This document shows positions 5,621 through 13,074 of a stretch of 21,068 bases of DNA, one piece after another. The stretch spans positions 1 through 21,068 of the forward strand of contig PDSN01000076.1 of assembly GCA_002748505.1 (NCBI GenBank). The letters run 5' to 3'. Made by a program: the position numbers and the translations under genes. This stretch comes from Gammaproteobacteria bacterium (GTDB lineage Bacteria > Pseudomonadota > Gammaproteobacteria > Pseudomonadales > Halieaceae). A model generated the notes under the pieces. That model saw only the letters and a program-made list of their open reading frames with translations. It was not told the origin of the DNA and did no database searches. How positions within the stretch are numbered: position 1 is the first letter of the stretch; each line of letters starts with the position of its first letter.

Positions 5621-7510
5621 TCAGTCTTCAAGCTCCGTCCAACGCTCAAGTGCGGTATCGAGTTCCGTCTGTGTGTCGGCAAGCTGTTGCAGTGTGGCTT
5701 GCACCGCAGCGTGATCCTGCTGGTAGAAACTGGGTGCGTGAGTTTGCGTTTCCAGCTCGGCAATCTTTTGTTCAAGGGCGTCTATTGTGTCAGGCAGGGC
5801 ATCCAGCTCCCGCTGTTCTTTGTAGCTGAGTTTGCGCTTTTGTGCTGGCTCCTGGGGCTTTGGTTTTGCGGTTTTTTCGGTTCTGTTTGGCTTTTTCGCC
5901 GCGATCATGGTGTCGGCTTCAGTTAACTTGCCGCCACGCGCCAGCCAGTCGCTGTAACCACAGGCCTGTTCTTCGATAGCGCCGTTGCCTTTCAAGACCA
6001 ATAAACTGGTGACCACGTTGTCCATAAATGCGCGGTCGTGGCTGACCAAAATCACCGTGCCCTCAAAGGCCAGTAAGCGCTCTTCCAAAAGCTCCAGGGT
6101 TTCCATATCAAGGTCGTTGGTGGGCTCGTCCAGCACCAATAAATTAGCGGGTTTTGAAAACAGCTGTGCGAGAGTGGCGCGGTTTTGTTCGCCGCCAGAG
6201 AGCGCTTTAAAAGGCGTGCGAACGCGCTCTGGGGTAAACAGGAAATCTCCCAGATAAGACATGCCGTGGCGTTGCTGGCCGTTTATTTCGATGCTGTCGC
6301 GACCGCCGCAGATATTGTCGATCAGGTTTTTTTCCGGGTCCAGGCTGCCGCGCAATTGATCGGAATAGGCCACCTCTAATTTTGTTCCAAGTTTTACGCG
6401 ACCGCTGTCCGGCGCCAGTTCACCCAGTAATAACCGCACCAAGGTGGTTTTACCCGCGCCGTTGGCACCAACAATGCCGATGCGATCACCGCGCTGAATA
6501 ATAGTAGAGAAATCTTTAACAATGGTTTTATCCCCGAAGGACAGGGATACCTCATTTACTTCCGCCACAATTTTGCCTGATGCGCTGGCAGCGCCAATAT
6601 CAAAACTGGCTTTGCCCTGCTGTACCCGGCGTTCGCTGCGCTCCTCGCGCATGGCTTTTAAAGCGCGCACGCGGCCTTCATTGCGGGTGCGTCGCGCTTT
6701 GATGCCCTGGCGAATCCACACTTCTTCTTGCGCAAGTTTTTTGTCAAACAGCGCATTGGCTTTTTCTTCGGCGTGCAGGCGTTCTTCGTTGTAGCGCAAA
6801 AAACCCTGATAATCGCCGCGCCACAGATGCAAATGCCCGCGGTCGAGTTCGGCTATGCTGGTGGCTAACTGTTGTAAAAAAGCCCGGTCGTGGGTAATAA
6901 GAACCAGTGCGCCGCTGTAATTTTGTAATTGTTGCTCCAGCCAGGTGATAGTGGGAATATCCAAATGGTTGGTGGGCTCATCCAGTAATAAAAGATCCGG
7001 TTTGCCCACCAGCGCCTGGGCCAGCGCAACGCGTCTGCGCCAGCCGCCGGACAGTTCGGTCATGGGCGTGTCAGCGGGTAATTGCAGTTGTGATAGGGTC
7101 GTCTCGACCTGTTGTCCCAGGGTCCAGCCGTCTTTTACTTCGAGTTCCTGTTGGATTGCAGCGAGTTCATCCAATGCACTTTCCGAGGCTGCCAGGGCCA
7201 GGTGATGGTAGCGCGCCAGCAGTTTGCCCACATCCGCAAGCCCTGCAGCCACCACATCGTACACCGTTTCGTTGGAAGCGCTGGGCAGCGTTTGGGCGAG
7301 GCTGGCGATGCGGGTGGCCGGTGCCAGCCAGCGTTCGCCACTTTCCGGTTTTAGTGCGCCAGAGAGTACTTTTAACAGGGTCGATTTTCCCGCACCGTTG
7401 CGCCCCAAAAGCCCGATGCGGTCGCCGCGCTCAATGTTTAAGTCCACACCGTCGAGCAGCACATGCGTGCCGTAGGCAAGACTGATATCAGAAAGCTTTA
7501 ACAGTGACAT
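5621..7510 (-). CDS. uup: ABC-F ATPase Uup
   Basis: A soluble twin-ATPase ABC-F protein. E. coli Uup is linked to ribosome function and to suppression of precise transposon excision. In 629 residues it has two complete ATPase modules: Walker A GRNGAGKST (residues 36-44) and GANGAGKTT, signatures LSGGWRRR and LSGGEQNR, and Walker B DEPTNHLD and DEPTNDLD. The inter-domain linker is rich in Arg and Glu (KARRTRNEGRVRALKAMREERSERR). The C-terminal 90 or so residues, after a Lys/Pro-rich hinge, form the Uup coiled-coil nucleic-acid-binding domain. The ATG follows the TAA of the upstream gene without a gap, so the two are translationally coupled. Uup is preferred over EttA or YheS because of the C-terminal coiled coil. 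Confidence 0.93.
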   Translation of the reverse strand: MSLLKLSDISLAYGTHVLLDGVDLNIERGDRIGLLGRNGAGKSTLLKVLSGALKPESGERWLAPATRIASLAQTLPSASNETVYDVVAAGLADVGKLLARYHHLALAASESALDELAAIQQELEVKDGWTLGQQVETTLSQLQLPADTPMTELSGGWRRRVALAQALVGKPDLLLLDEPTNHLDIPTITWLEQQLQNYSGALVLITHDRAFLQQLATSIAELDRGHLHLWRGDYQGFLRYNEERLHAEEKANALFDKKLAQEEVWIRQGIKARRTRNEGRVRALKAMREERSERRVQQGKASFDIGAASASGKIVAEVNEVSLSFGDKTIVKDFSTIIQRGDRIGIVGANGAGKTTLVRLLLGELAPDSGRVKLGTKLEVAYSDQLRGSLDPEKNLIDNICGGRDSIEINGQQRHGMSYLGDFLFTPERVRTPFKALSGGEQNRATLAQLFSKPANLLVLDEPTNDLDMETLELLEERLLAFEGTVILVSHDRAFMDNVVTSLLVLKGNGAIEEQACGYSDWLARGGKLTEADTMIAAKKPNRTEKTAKPKPQEPAQKRKLSYKEQRELDALPDTIDALEQKIAELETQTHAPSFYQQDHAAVQATLQQLADTQTELDTALERWTELED

Positions 7511-8575
7511 TTAAGGCAACTCGGAGAGGGGTAAAACACCCGCGGCGTCATTGATTAAACTGCCGATATACAGGGCGTCACCGTACTGATTCACACTGGT
7601 GATGTAAGGGAATTTACCTTGCTGGCTTTGCAGGTTATAGCGTACCGTGCCGTCTGTGCCGAGGCCGACAATCATGCTGGCGTGTACGTTGGCGGGCATA
7701 AACGATTCGGGTAAATAGGCCAGTAATTTCCGCAGTTTGGGCCAGGTAGCCAGTTTGTCAAACAGGGGTGTGCGCGGTGAAGGCAGAGCCACCCAGAAAG
7801 TGTCTGTGCCGTTGAAGGACAGGTTGTCCGGATGGCCGGGTAAACCGCTGTGGAAGGTATCTATCGCACCTTTCTTTTCACCTTTGAGCCACAATCGTTT
7901 TATTGTGCCACGGCCGGTTTCATTGACTAAAACAAAGGTTTCATCGGGCCCCAGCGCGACGCCGTTAGCGAAAAACAAATCTTCGATGTGCAGTTTAAGC
8001 ACATTATTTGTGGGGTTAAAACTGAACAGGCGCCCCGTTGCGCTGCCTTCGAGTAAATCCAGCATAGCATCTTCAACGCTAAAGCGGGTGGAGACATCCG
8101 AAAACCAGATCGTGCCGTCCTCAGCGATATCCAGGTCATCCACAAAGCGCATTTTCTTGTTGAGGTATTCATCCACCAGTACGCTGACCTCACCGGCGGC
8201 ATTCATTTTCAGCAGCCCCTTGTGCGCATCGGCGATGATTAAATCGCCGTTTGGCAAGAATTTTAAGCCCAGCGGGCGCCCACCGGTGTTGCCCATCACC
8301 GTGAGGTTGCCATCTTGGTCAAAACGCACAACGCTGCCATCGGCAAGGCCGGTGACGAGATCGCCGTTGGCTGCGCGGGTAATGTCTTCGGGGCCTTGGA
8401 GATCGCCTTTTAGCAGGGGGTTTATGCGGTTTAGAATATCGTTAGGCGCAAATTCGCCAGTGAGCGCCGGCCTTGGTGCGGGCGTCCATTTCACGGGCTC
8501 GATAGGGCCGGGAATAACCAGTAGAACCACAATTAACAGCGCGATTGCGCCGATCAGGGTCGCTATAAGTTTCAC
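7511..8575 (-). CDS. SMP-30/strictosidine-synthase-like membrane-anchored beta-propeller
   Basis: A protein of the SMP-30/gluconolactonase/strictosidine synthase superfamily (similar to APMAP), expected to be a six-bladed propeller of lactonase or arylesterase type. The substrate is unknown. An N-terminal membrane anchor (KLIATLIGAIALLIVVLLVI) precedes a proline-rich linker, placing the propeller in the periplasm. Blade strings such as GPEDI, NGDLIIAD, RFVDDLDIAEDGTIWFSD, FANGVALGPDE and GHPDNLSF carry the usual metal- and substrate-site residues. I chose the GTG at 8575 because GAGAGG lies eight bases upstream and the protein then begins with its anchor. The ATG at 8617 adds 14 residues without a binding site. 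The stop abuts the uup start codon. Confidence 0.82.
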   Translation of the reverse strand: MKLIATLIGAIALLIVVLLVIPGPIEPVKWTPAPRPALTGEFAPNDILNRINPLLKGDLQGPEDITRAANGDLVTGLADGSVVRFDQDGNLTVMGNTGGRPLGLKFLPNGDLIIADAHKGLLKMNAAGEVSVLVDEYLNKKMRFVDDLDIAEDGTIWFSDVSTRFSVEDAMLDLLEGSATGRLFSFNPTNNVLKLHIEDLFFANGVALGPDETFVLVNETGRGTIKRLWLKGEKKGAIDTFHSGLPGHPDNLSFNGTDTFWVALPSPRTPLFDKLATWPKLRKLLAYLPESFMPANVHASMIVGLGTDGTVRYNLQSQQGKFPYITSVNQYGDALYIGSLINDAAGVLPLSELP

Positions 8576-8688
8576 AATATATACCTCTCGGTGTCGGTTT
8601 GGTACATCATCGCACAAGCGCGAGTGATTGGGGAGAGTGCCCTGGCGAGAGGTATTGGCAGGAATTAAGAAAGCTGTTTTAGAAATTT

Positions 8689-8712
8689 CGGCGCAGGTAC
8701 AAACCTGCGCCG
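8689..8712 (-). terminator. Terminator of ppa
   Basis: CGGCGCAGGT (8689-8698), a four-base loop and ACCTGCGCCG (8703-8712) form a perfect 10-pair GC-rich hairpin six bases past the ppa stop. On the minus strand it is followed by AAATTTCT, a modest T tract. It also separates ppa from the SMP-30/uup unit. Confidence 0.65.
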
Positions 8713-8718
8713 GGAGTG

Positions 8719-9354
8719 TCAGCTTTGTGGTACGTGCAGATGGCCGAAGTGATTGTTGTAATCGGCTTGTGCGGCGGCGATTACTTTTAAGGCTTCTTCA
8801 CGGCCGTACACGAAGTCTACTTTGACGTCGTGGGGTTTGCCGGGAATCATCTTGTAGGTAGTGAAATAGTGTTGCAGGCGTTCGATCTTAATTTGGGGCA
8901 GCTCGGTAATGTCTTTGGCGTTACCCCAGATATTATCGCCTTCTAAAATCGCAATGATTTTGTCGTCTGCTTCACCGCCGTCGATCATTTGAATACCTCC
9001 CACCACGCGGGCATTCAAGAGAATGTCGGTGCGAGTGATGTGGCGCTCGGAGTAGACGCAGATATCCAAGGGGTCGCCATCGGCTTCCTCTGCGTCAGGG
9101 CAGAACTTGGCCACTTCCTCCGCACAGTAGGTGCGCGGCAAAAAGCCGTACAGGGCGGGCGGGGTAGAGGTGGTGCGCTGAGGGCGATCTACCGTCAAAA
9201 ATCCTGAACTCTTGTCCAGCTCGTACTTCACGACATCATCGGGTGTCATTTCTACATACACTTGAACGATGTCTTCGGCGGCGTCGTCGGTGCGAGTAAG
9301 CAGACCGTGCCAGGGATGGCGGCGCCAGCGGTTAAATTCTCTATTACTGTACAT
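8719..9354 (-). CDS. ppa: Inorganic pyrophosphatase (family I)
   Basis: Hydrolyses pyrophosphate to phosphate in the cytoplasm and so drives biosynthetic reactions. In 211 residues it carries the family I signature DGDPLDICV (residues 92-100), the substrate-site strings KYELDKSSGFLTVDR and YGFLPRTYC, and DDKIIAI. It is longer than E. coli Ppa (about 175 residues), with an N-terminal extension (NREFNRWRRHPWHG) and an insert around CPDAEEA, a variant form known from other bacteria. The ATG at 9354 has AAGGA upstream. A strong hairpin lies just past the stop, and a weaker inverted repeat separates it from glpE, so it is probably its own transcription unit. Confidence 0.93.
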   Translation of the reverse strand: MYSNREFNRWRRHPWHGLLTRTDDAAEDIVQVYVEMTPDDVVKYELDKSSGFLTVDRPQRTTSTPPALYGFLPRTYCAEEVAKFCPDAEEADGDPLDICVYSERHITRTDILLNARVVGGIQMIDGGEADDKIIAILEGDNIWGNAKDITELPQIKIERLQHYFTTYKMIPGKPHDVKVDFVYGREEALKVIAAAQADYNNHFGHLHVPQS

Positions 9355-9410
9355 ATTGATTCCTTATGAATTGCCAGTGAATGTAATACCCGAGGGCACA
9401 TTGTACAACT

Positions 9411-9465
9411 AAACCGCCTTCGGGGGCGTGTGTTTCCCAAAAAAACTGTGCGCTCAGGGCGGTTT
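9411..9465 (-). terminator. Possible weak terminator between glpE and ppa
   Basis: AAACCGCC (9411-9418) and GGCGGTTT (9458-9465) are exact inverted repeats 39 bases apart. A seven-T run (complement of 9439-9445) lies between them on the minus strand. The stem is short, so the assignment is weak. Confidence 0.25.
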
Positions 9466-9791
9466 TATTGCGACATAGTACACTGTCTGGGGTATTGTTG
9501 CCGCCATTGCTCAAAGCCGCCATTTAAGCTGAGCACCTCGCTAAAGCCGCGTTCTGCAAGCACTTCGCCTGCGGGAATGCTGGAAATGCCGTGGTGGCAA
9601 TACACCAGCACCGGGGCGTCCAGATCCGCATCGTGCAGAAAGTCCTCCAGAGTGCGACTGTCGAGCATGATCGCCTGCGTGATATGGGCTTGTGCGAACC
9701 AGTCAGCACCGCGAATATCGACGATCTGAAGCGCCTCGTTCTGCTCCATCAGTGCAAGGGCATCCTTAGGCTCAATCGCGCGCAGACTCAT
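9465..9791 (-). CDS. glpE: Thiosulfate sulfurtransferase GlpE (single-domain rhodanese)
   Basis: Transfers sulfane sulfur from thiosulfate to thiol acceptors or cyanide through a cysteine persulfide. It is 108 residues, the same length as E. coli GlpE. The catalytic Cys65 sits in CHHGISS, close to the CYHGNSS loop of E. coli. The N-terminal VDIRGADWFAQAHI and C-terminal LNGGFEQWRQQYP are also GlpE-type. Its ATG overlaps the mscS stop in ATGA, so it is translated from the mscS message. No glycerol-metabolism gene is nearby, unlike the E. coli glpEGR arrangement. Confidence 0.92.
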   Translation of the reverse strand: MSLRAIEPKDALALMEQNEALQIVDIRGADWFAQAHITQAIMLDSRTLEDFLHDADLDAPVLVYCHHGISSIPAGEVLAERGFSEVLSLNGGFEQWRQQYPRQCTMSQ

Positions 9792-10657
9792 GTTGTTTGC
9801 GCGTCCTGCTTGCCGTCCTTGTTGCTGTTGTACACATACATGTCCATTTGCGGATAGGGGATGCTGATACCCTCTTCATCAAAGCGCAGTTTGACCTGTT
9901 CGTTAATGTCCCACAGCGTCGGCCAGTAGTCCGAAGATTTGACCCAGGGGCGGGCGATGAAGTTAACGCTTGAATCCGCAAGTTCGTGCAGTGCCACAAC
10001 CGGCGCGGGGTCTTTGAGTACGCGTTCATCCGCTTCCAGGATTTCTTTCAGTACGGTTTTGGCTTTTCTGATGTCATCGTCATAGGAAATGCCATAGACC
10101 AGATCCAGACGGCGGGTGGACATCGCTGAATAGTTGGTGATACTCGTGGTCAGAATATCGCCATTGGGCACGATAACCAGCTTGTTGTCGGGTGTGGTTA
10201 AGATAGTGGTGAAAATACTGATGCTGTCGACCTTGCCACTTACGGATGCTACTTCCACGAAATCCCCTTTGGTGAAGGGACGGAAGGTGATAAGCAATAC
10301 GCCCGCCGCAAAATTTTGCAGAGAGTCCTTAAGTGCCATGCCCACGGCCAGGCCGGCGGCACCGAGCAGTGCGACCAGGGACGTGGTGTCGATGCCGAGC
10401 TGACTTAGCGCGGCGATAATGACAAACAACAACAGAACCCAGCGTACGATAGAGACGATAAAATTTTTCAGGATGTCGTCGGTAGCGCGCCTGGTCAGTA
10501 CTTTTTCAACGCCCTTGACGACGATGCGTACGATGAGACGGCCGATAATAAAAATGGCCAGCGCAGTGAGAATCTTGGTGCCCCAGGGAATTGCATAGGC
10601 TTGTACTAAATGGGCAAGATCGAGCTGACTGAGATCGAAGTTTTTGAGATCAGGCAT
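9788..10657 (-). CDS. mscS: Small-conductance mechanosensitive channel (MscS family)
   Basis: An inner-membrane channel that opens under membrane tension and releases solutes on osmotic down-shock. At 289 residues it has the length of E. coli MscS (286). Three membrane helices lie at about residues 25-45, 64-85 and 90-125. The third is the glycine/alanine-rich pore helix GAAGLAVGMALKDSLQNFAAG, followed by the signature FRPFTKGDFVEV and the beta domain with VPNGDILTTSITNYS. The C-terminal alpha-beta vestibule is complete. The ATG at 10657 has AGGAAG upstream. It is the first gene of an mscS-glpE pair, divergent from the CoA-lyase gene. Confidence 0.94.
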   Translation of the reverse strand: MPDLKNFDLSQLDLAHLVQAYAIPWGTKILTALAIFIIGRLIVRIVVKGVEKVLTRRATDDILKNFIVSIVRWVLLLFVIIAALSQLGIDTTSLVALLGAAGLAVGMALKDSLQNFAAGVLLITFRPFTKGDFVEVASVSGKVDSISIFTTILTTPDNKLVIVPNGDILTTSITNYSAMSTRRLDLVYGISYDDDIRKAKTVLKEILEADERVLKDPAPVVALHELADSSVNFIARPWVKSSDYWPTLWDINEQVKLRFDEEGISIPYPQMDMYVYNSNKDGKQDAQTT

Positions 10658-10785
10658 AGGGAGCTTCCTGTCGGTTGGTTATAATCGAGGGTGCGTAGTA
10701 TAGCGAAAAACTGCACAAACATTTAGCATAGCGAGTAAGCGTGATATGGAAATATCGCTGCGTCGTGAATTTCAGGGAGACAGTT

Positions 10786-11643
10786 ATGAACCCAATGGTA
10801 TTGCGCTCAGTGCTTTACATGCCAGGTATTAACCGGCGAGCTATGGACAAGGCCAGGGATTTACCCGCTGATGCGGTGGTGTTTGATTTGGAAGACGCCG
10901 TAGCACCGGCGGCCAAAAGCGAGGCACGCGAGGCAGTGGTGGCACAATTGGCGGCTGGGGGCTATGGTCAGCGACGGCTGGTGGTTCGTGTAAACGCCCT
11001 GGACACACCGTGGGGCGAAGATGACCTTAGCGCCTTTGCTCAAACGGACGTGAGTACTCTGTGTATTCCAAAAGTGGAAAGCGCACAGGCGGTGGCGGCG
11101 GTTTGTGCGGTGCTTAAAGAGCACGGGCGTGACGATATCGCCCTGTGGCCCATGATTGAAACGCCGCCTGGGGTGGTGAACTCACTGGAAATTGCCCAGC
11201 ATCAGGCGGTGGACACGCTGGTGATGGGCACAACAGATTTAAGCAGTGCCCTGCGCGTGCCACATCGGCCGGATCGACTGGGTCTGCAATACGCCCTGTC
11301 CCAGGTGGTGATGGCGGCGCGCTGCCATAACAAGATCGCGCTCGACGGTGTATCCCTGGTGCTCGATGACGATGCGGCTTTCACTGCGGTTTGTGAGCAG
11401 GGCTTAGCATTGGGATTTACAGGCAAAACCCTGATTCATCCGCGTCAGATTGCGCCGGCAAATACGGTGTTCAGTCCCTCGGCGAAGGAAATTGATGACG
11501 CGCGGCGCTTGCTGGCGGCCTGGGATGAAGCCGCCGCTGAGGGCAAAGGCGTGGCGGTGCTGGACGGGCGTTTAATTGAAGTGATGCATATCGACGATGC
11601 CAGGCGGGTATTGGCAGTTGCTGAGCGTCTGGCATCGTCTTAA
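10786..11643 (+). CDS. CitE-like CoA-ester lyase (HpcH/HpaI family)
   Basis: A TIM-barrel enzyme of the citrate lyase beta-subunit/malyl-CoA lyase family, which cleaves or forms C-C bonds in CoA thioesters such as malyl-, methylmalyl- or citramalyl-CoA with Mg2+. Visible motifs are RSVLYMPG at the N terminus, ADAVVFDLEDAVAPAAK, VRVNALDTPWGEDDL, PKVESA, the metal-binding glutamate in PMIETPPGV, ALDGVS, GFTGKTLIHPRQI and the C-terminal LDGRLIE lid. I start at ATG 10786 because AGGGAGA lies just upstream; the earlier in-frame GTG at 10741 has no such site. This gives 285 residues, normal for stand-alone CitE proteins. No citDFX partners are present, so it is not part of a citrate lyase complex. 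The exact substrate is open. Confidence 0.88.
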   Translation: MNPMVLRSVLYMPGINRRAMDKARDLPADAVVFDLEDAVAPAAKSEAREAVVAQLAAGGYGQRRLVVRVNALDTPWGEDDLSAFAQTDVSTLCIPKVESAQAVAAVCAVLKEHGRDDIALWPMIETPPGVVNSLEIAQHQAVDTLVMGTTDLSSALRVPHRPDRLGLQYALSQVVMAARCHNKIALDGVSLVLDDDAAFTAVCEQGLALGFTGKTLIHPRQIAPANTVFSPSAKEIDDARRLLAAWDEAAAEGKGVAVLDGRLIEVMHIDDARRVLAVAERLASS

Positions 11644-12732
11644 TTAAAACTCCAGTATTAAAAACTGATTTTTCTGCAGGCGATTAAAATTATTGTCCGA
11701 GGCCAGAATTAAAGTGCGTTTGCCGTCAATGACGGGCCCAAAGGCCATTGCCTCAAGATTGTCGGGCTTAAGTTCGCCAAAGGATTCGCTGGGAATTTCA
11801 AACCAGAGTTTTTTCGGCAGTGGCATGACGGGCTGATCTTCGCGCCAGGGCGTTGCACCTGTTAAGGTGGTGACAAACACTTTGATCGTATTGCCCACAC
11901 CGGCGGAGTAAGCGCGCTCAAGCACCAGTAATCGAGATTCATCCATCCACAAAATATCGGTAACACCGTTGACCTGAATAAAAGGCGGCAGCAGGGCACG
12001 TCTGGGAACGGGGTCGGTGGGATAGGCGTATTGCGCGCCCCATTGACCGTTTTCTATATCGAACTCCAGCAGACGAATCAGTGCGCCTTGTTTCAGGGAG
12101 GCTGTTTTGCCGTCCTGGTACAGGGCATCTTCCATGGCGAGTAGAGCCCGTTTGCCGCCGGGAATCAATGTCATACCCTCGGGGCCGCGATTGCGGCGAA
12201 TGCCGGTTTTTTTCTTTTTGTTGTGCATAAAGCTTTGCGGCAGGGGGTAGATCTTTCGGGTAAGGCCGCTCCTGTCTGCCAGATACAGAGTGGGGCGGTG
12301 GTCTTTGTCGCCTTCACTGCTCCACAGAATATCTCCAGAGGGCAACAGTGCAATGGTTTCGGGGTCCAGCGTACCCGACGCAAATGGTTTGCCTGTGACC
12401 GTTTTTAAGGTGTGGCTTGAGCGCAGTTTAAACTGCCATATATCGTCAGATGGCGACAGTGATAGCCGATAAAAGCGAGCGGGAGCGTGCTCGGAGCGAT
12501 CATCGGATATGGCCAGGTATTCGTGCTCGGCGCCTGTGGGAAACAGGCCGGAGATACCACCAAACTCCACACCCGAAAATTCTGTGCCAGTCGCCAGGGA
12601 AAGCTCGCTGATCAACCGGGGTTGCTTGGGTATATCGATGGCATACGCTCTGCCGGTAATCATTGTCGAGGTCAGTAACAGGCACAGGCAAAACCCCAGT
12701 ATTGGGCGAGAAAGAAGCGGCGATGTTCGCAT
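11644..12732 (-). CDS. Secreted esterase-like activity of phytase family protein
   Basis: A predicted exported beta-propeller of the phytase-like esterase family (PF13449 type). The activity is untested for most members. I start at ATG 12732 because the protein then opens with a classical signal peptide (RTSPLLSRPILGFCLCLLLTSTMITGRAYA) and GAGAG lies about ten bases upstream; the ATG at 12762 lacks a binding site. Family strings are FGGISGLFPTGAEHEYLAISDD near the N terminus, LDPETIALLPSGDILWSSEGD, GPEGMTLIPGG, LLVLERAYS and KPDNLEAMAFGP, with acidic residues likely to hold calcium. It has 362 residues. Its stop abuts the stop of the convergent CoA-lyase gene with no intergenic base. Confidence 0.85.
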   Translation of the reverse strand: MRTSPLLSRPILGFCLCLLLTSTMITGRAYAIDIPKQPRLISELSLATGTEFSGVEFGGISGLFPTGAEHEYLAISDDRSEHAPARFYRLSLSPSDDIWQFKLRSSHTLKTVTGKPFASGTLDPETIALLPSGDILWSSEGDKDHRPTLYLADRSGLTRKIYPLPQSFMHNKKKKTGIRRNRGPEGMTLIPGGKRALLAMEDALYQDGKTASLKQGALIRLLEFDIENGQWGAQYAYPTDPVPRRALLPPFIQVNGVTDILWMDESRLLVLERAYSAGVGNTIKVFVTTLTGATPWREDQPVMPLPKKLWFEIPSESFGELKPDNLEAMAFGPVIDGKRTLILASDNNFNRLQKNQFLILEF

Positions 12733-12970
12733 GGGAATGTGACTCTCGGTAAATGAGCGCATATAAACGCGCTGGAATTTATCATGTCTGTACCATGCGA
12801 GCCAGCCTCAAGTAACGATATTGACGATCAGCCCGCTGATTTTCTATCGGCTTCGCCACAGCAGCCTTGCGATGGCATAAAACGGTCATTTGTCACAGCT
12901 AAATGCCCAATTTTGGTCTTGTATTGATTGCCTGAAAAACAAACATCGACAGCCCGTCACTCGTTATTTT

Positions 12971-12989
12971 GAGAATGGTTGTCATTTCT
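12971..12989. promoter_or_regulatory. Probable Fur box upstream of fumC
   Basis: GAGAATGGTTGTCATTTCT agrees with the classical Fur consensus GATAATGATAATCATTATC at 12 of 19 positions and is strongest in the GAGAAT...TCATT core, as in many pseudomonad Fur boxes. It overlaps the -35 element of the proposed fumC promoter. Iron-repressed fumC is known from Pseudomonas aeruginosa, which supports the reading. No binding data are available here. Confidence 0.55.
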
Positions 12990-13007
12990 AAAGTGGTGTG
13001 TGATACT
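12979..13007 (+). promoter_or_regulatory. Sigma-70 promoter of fumC
   Basis: TTGTCA (12979-12984), 17 bases, then GATACT (13002-13007), preceded by TG in the extended -10 position. The -35 matches consensus at 5/6 and the -10 at 4/6. The start codon is 67 bases further on. The Fur-like site covers the -35. Confidence 0.55.
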
Positions 13008-13074
13008 GCTTCGCGAGGCTCGTTTTGAGCCCATAATACGGTATACACACTTTTAACCAGCGACGAGTAATAAG

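Larger units (their letters stand above)
12733..13074. other. Gene-free stretch upstream of fumC
   Basis: This 342-base spacer between divergent genes carries the fumC promoter and a Fur-like site in its right third (entered separately). The left part holds no recognised gene, RNA or repeat. A 47-codon open frame at 12784-12927 (+) lacks a convincing ribosome binding site and is not called. Confidence 0.5.

Noticed and set aside
10741..10785. Earlier GTG start for the CoA-lyase
   Set aside because: The extension has no family similarity, and AGGGAGA is placed for the ATG at 10786.
10658..10785. TATAAT and TATACT hexamers in the mscS/CoA-lyase divergent region as promoters
   Set aside because: Neither has an acceptable -35 at 15-19 bases, so I could not assign a promoter with confidence.
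12784..12927. 47-codon open frame (+) upstream of fumC
   Set aside because: No convincing ribosome binding site, no recognised domain, and chance length for a 342-base spacer.
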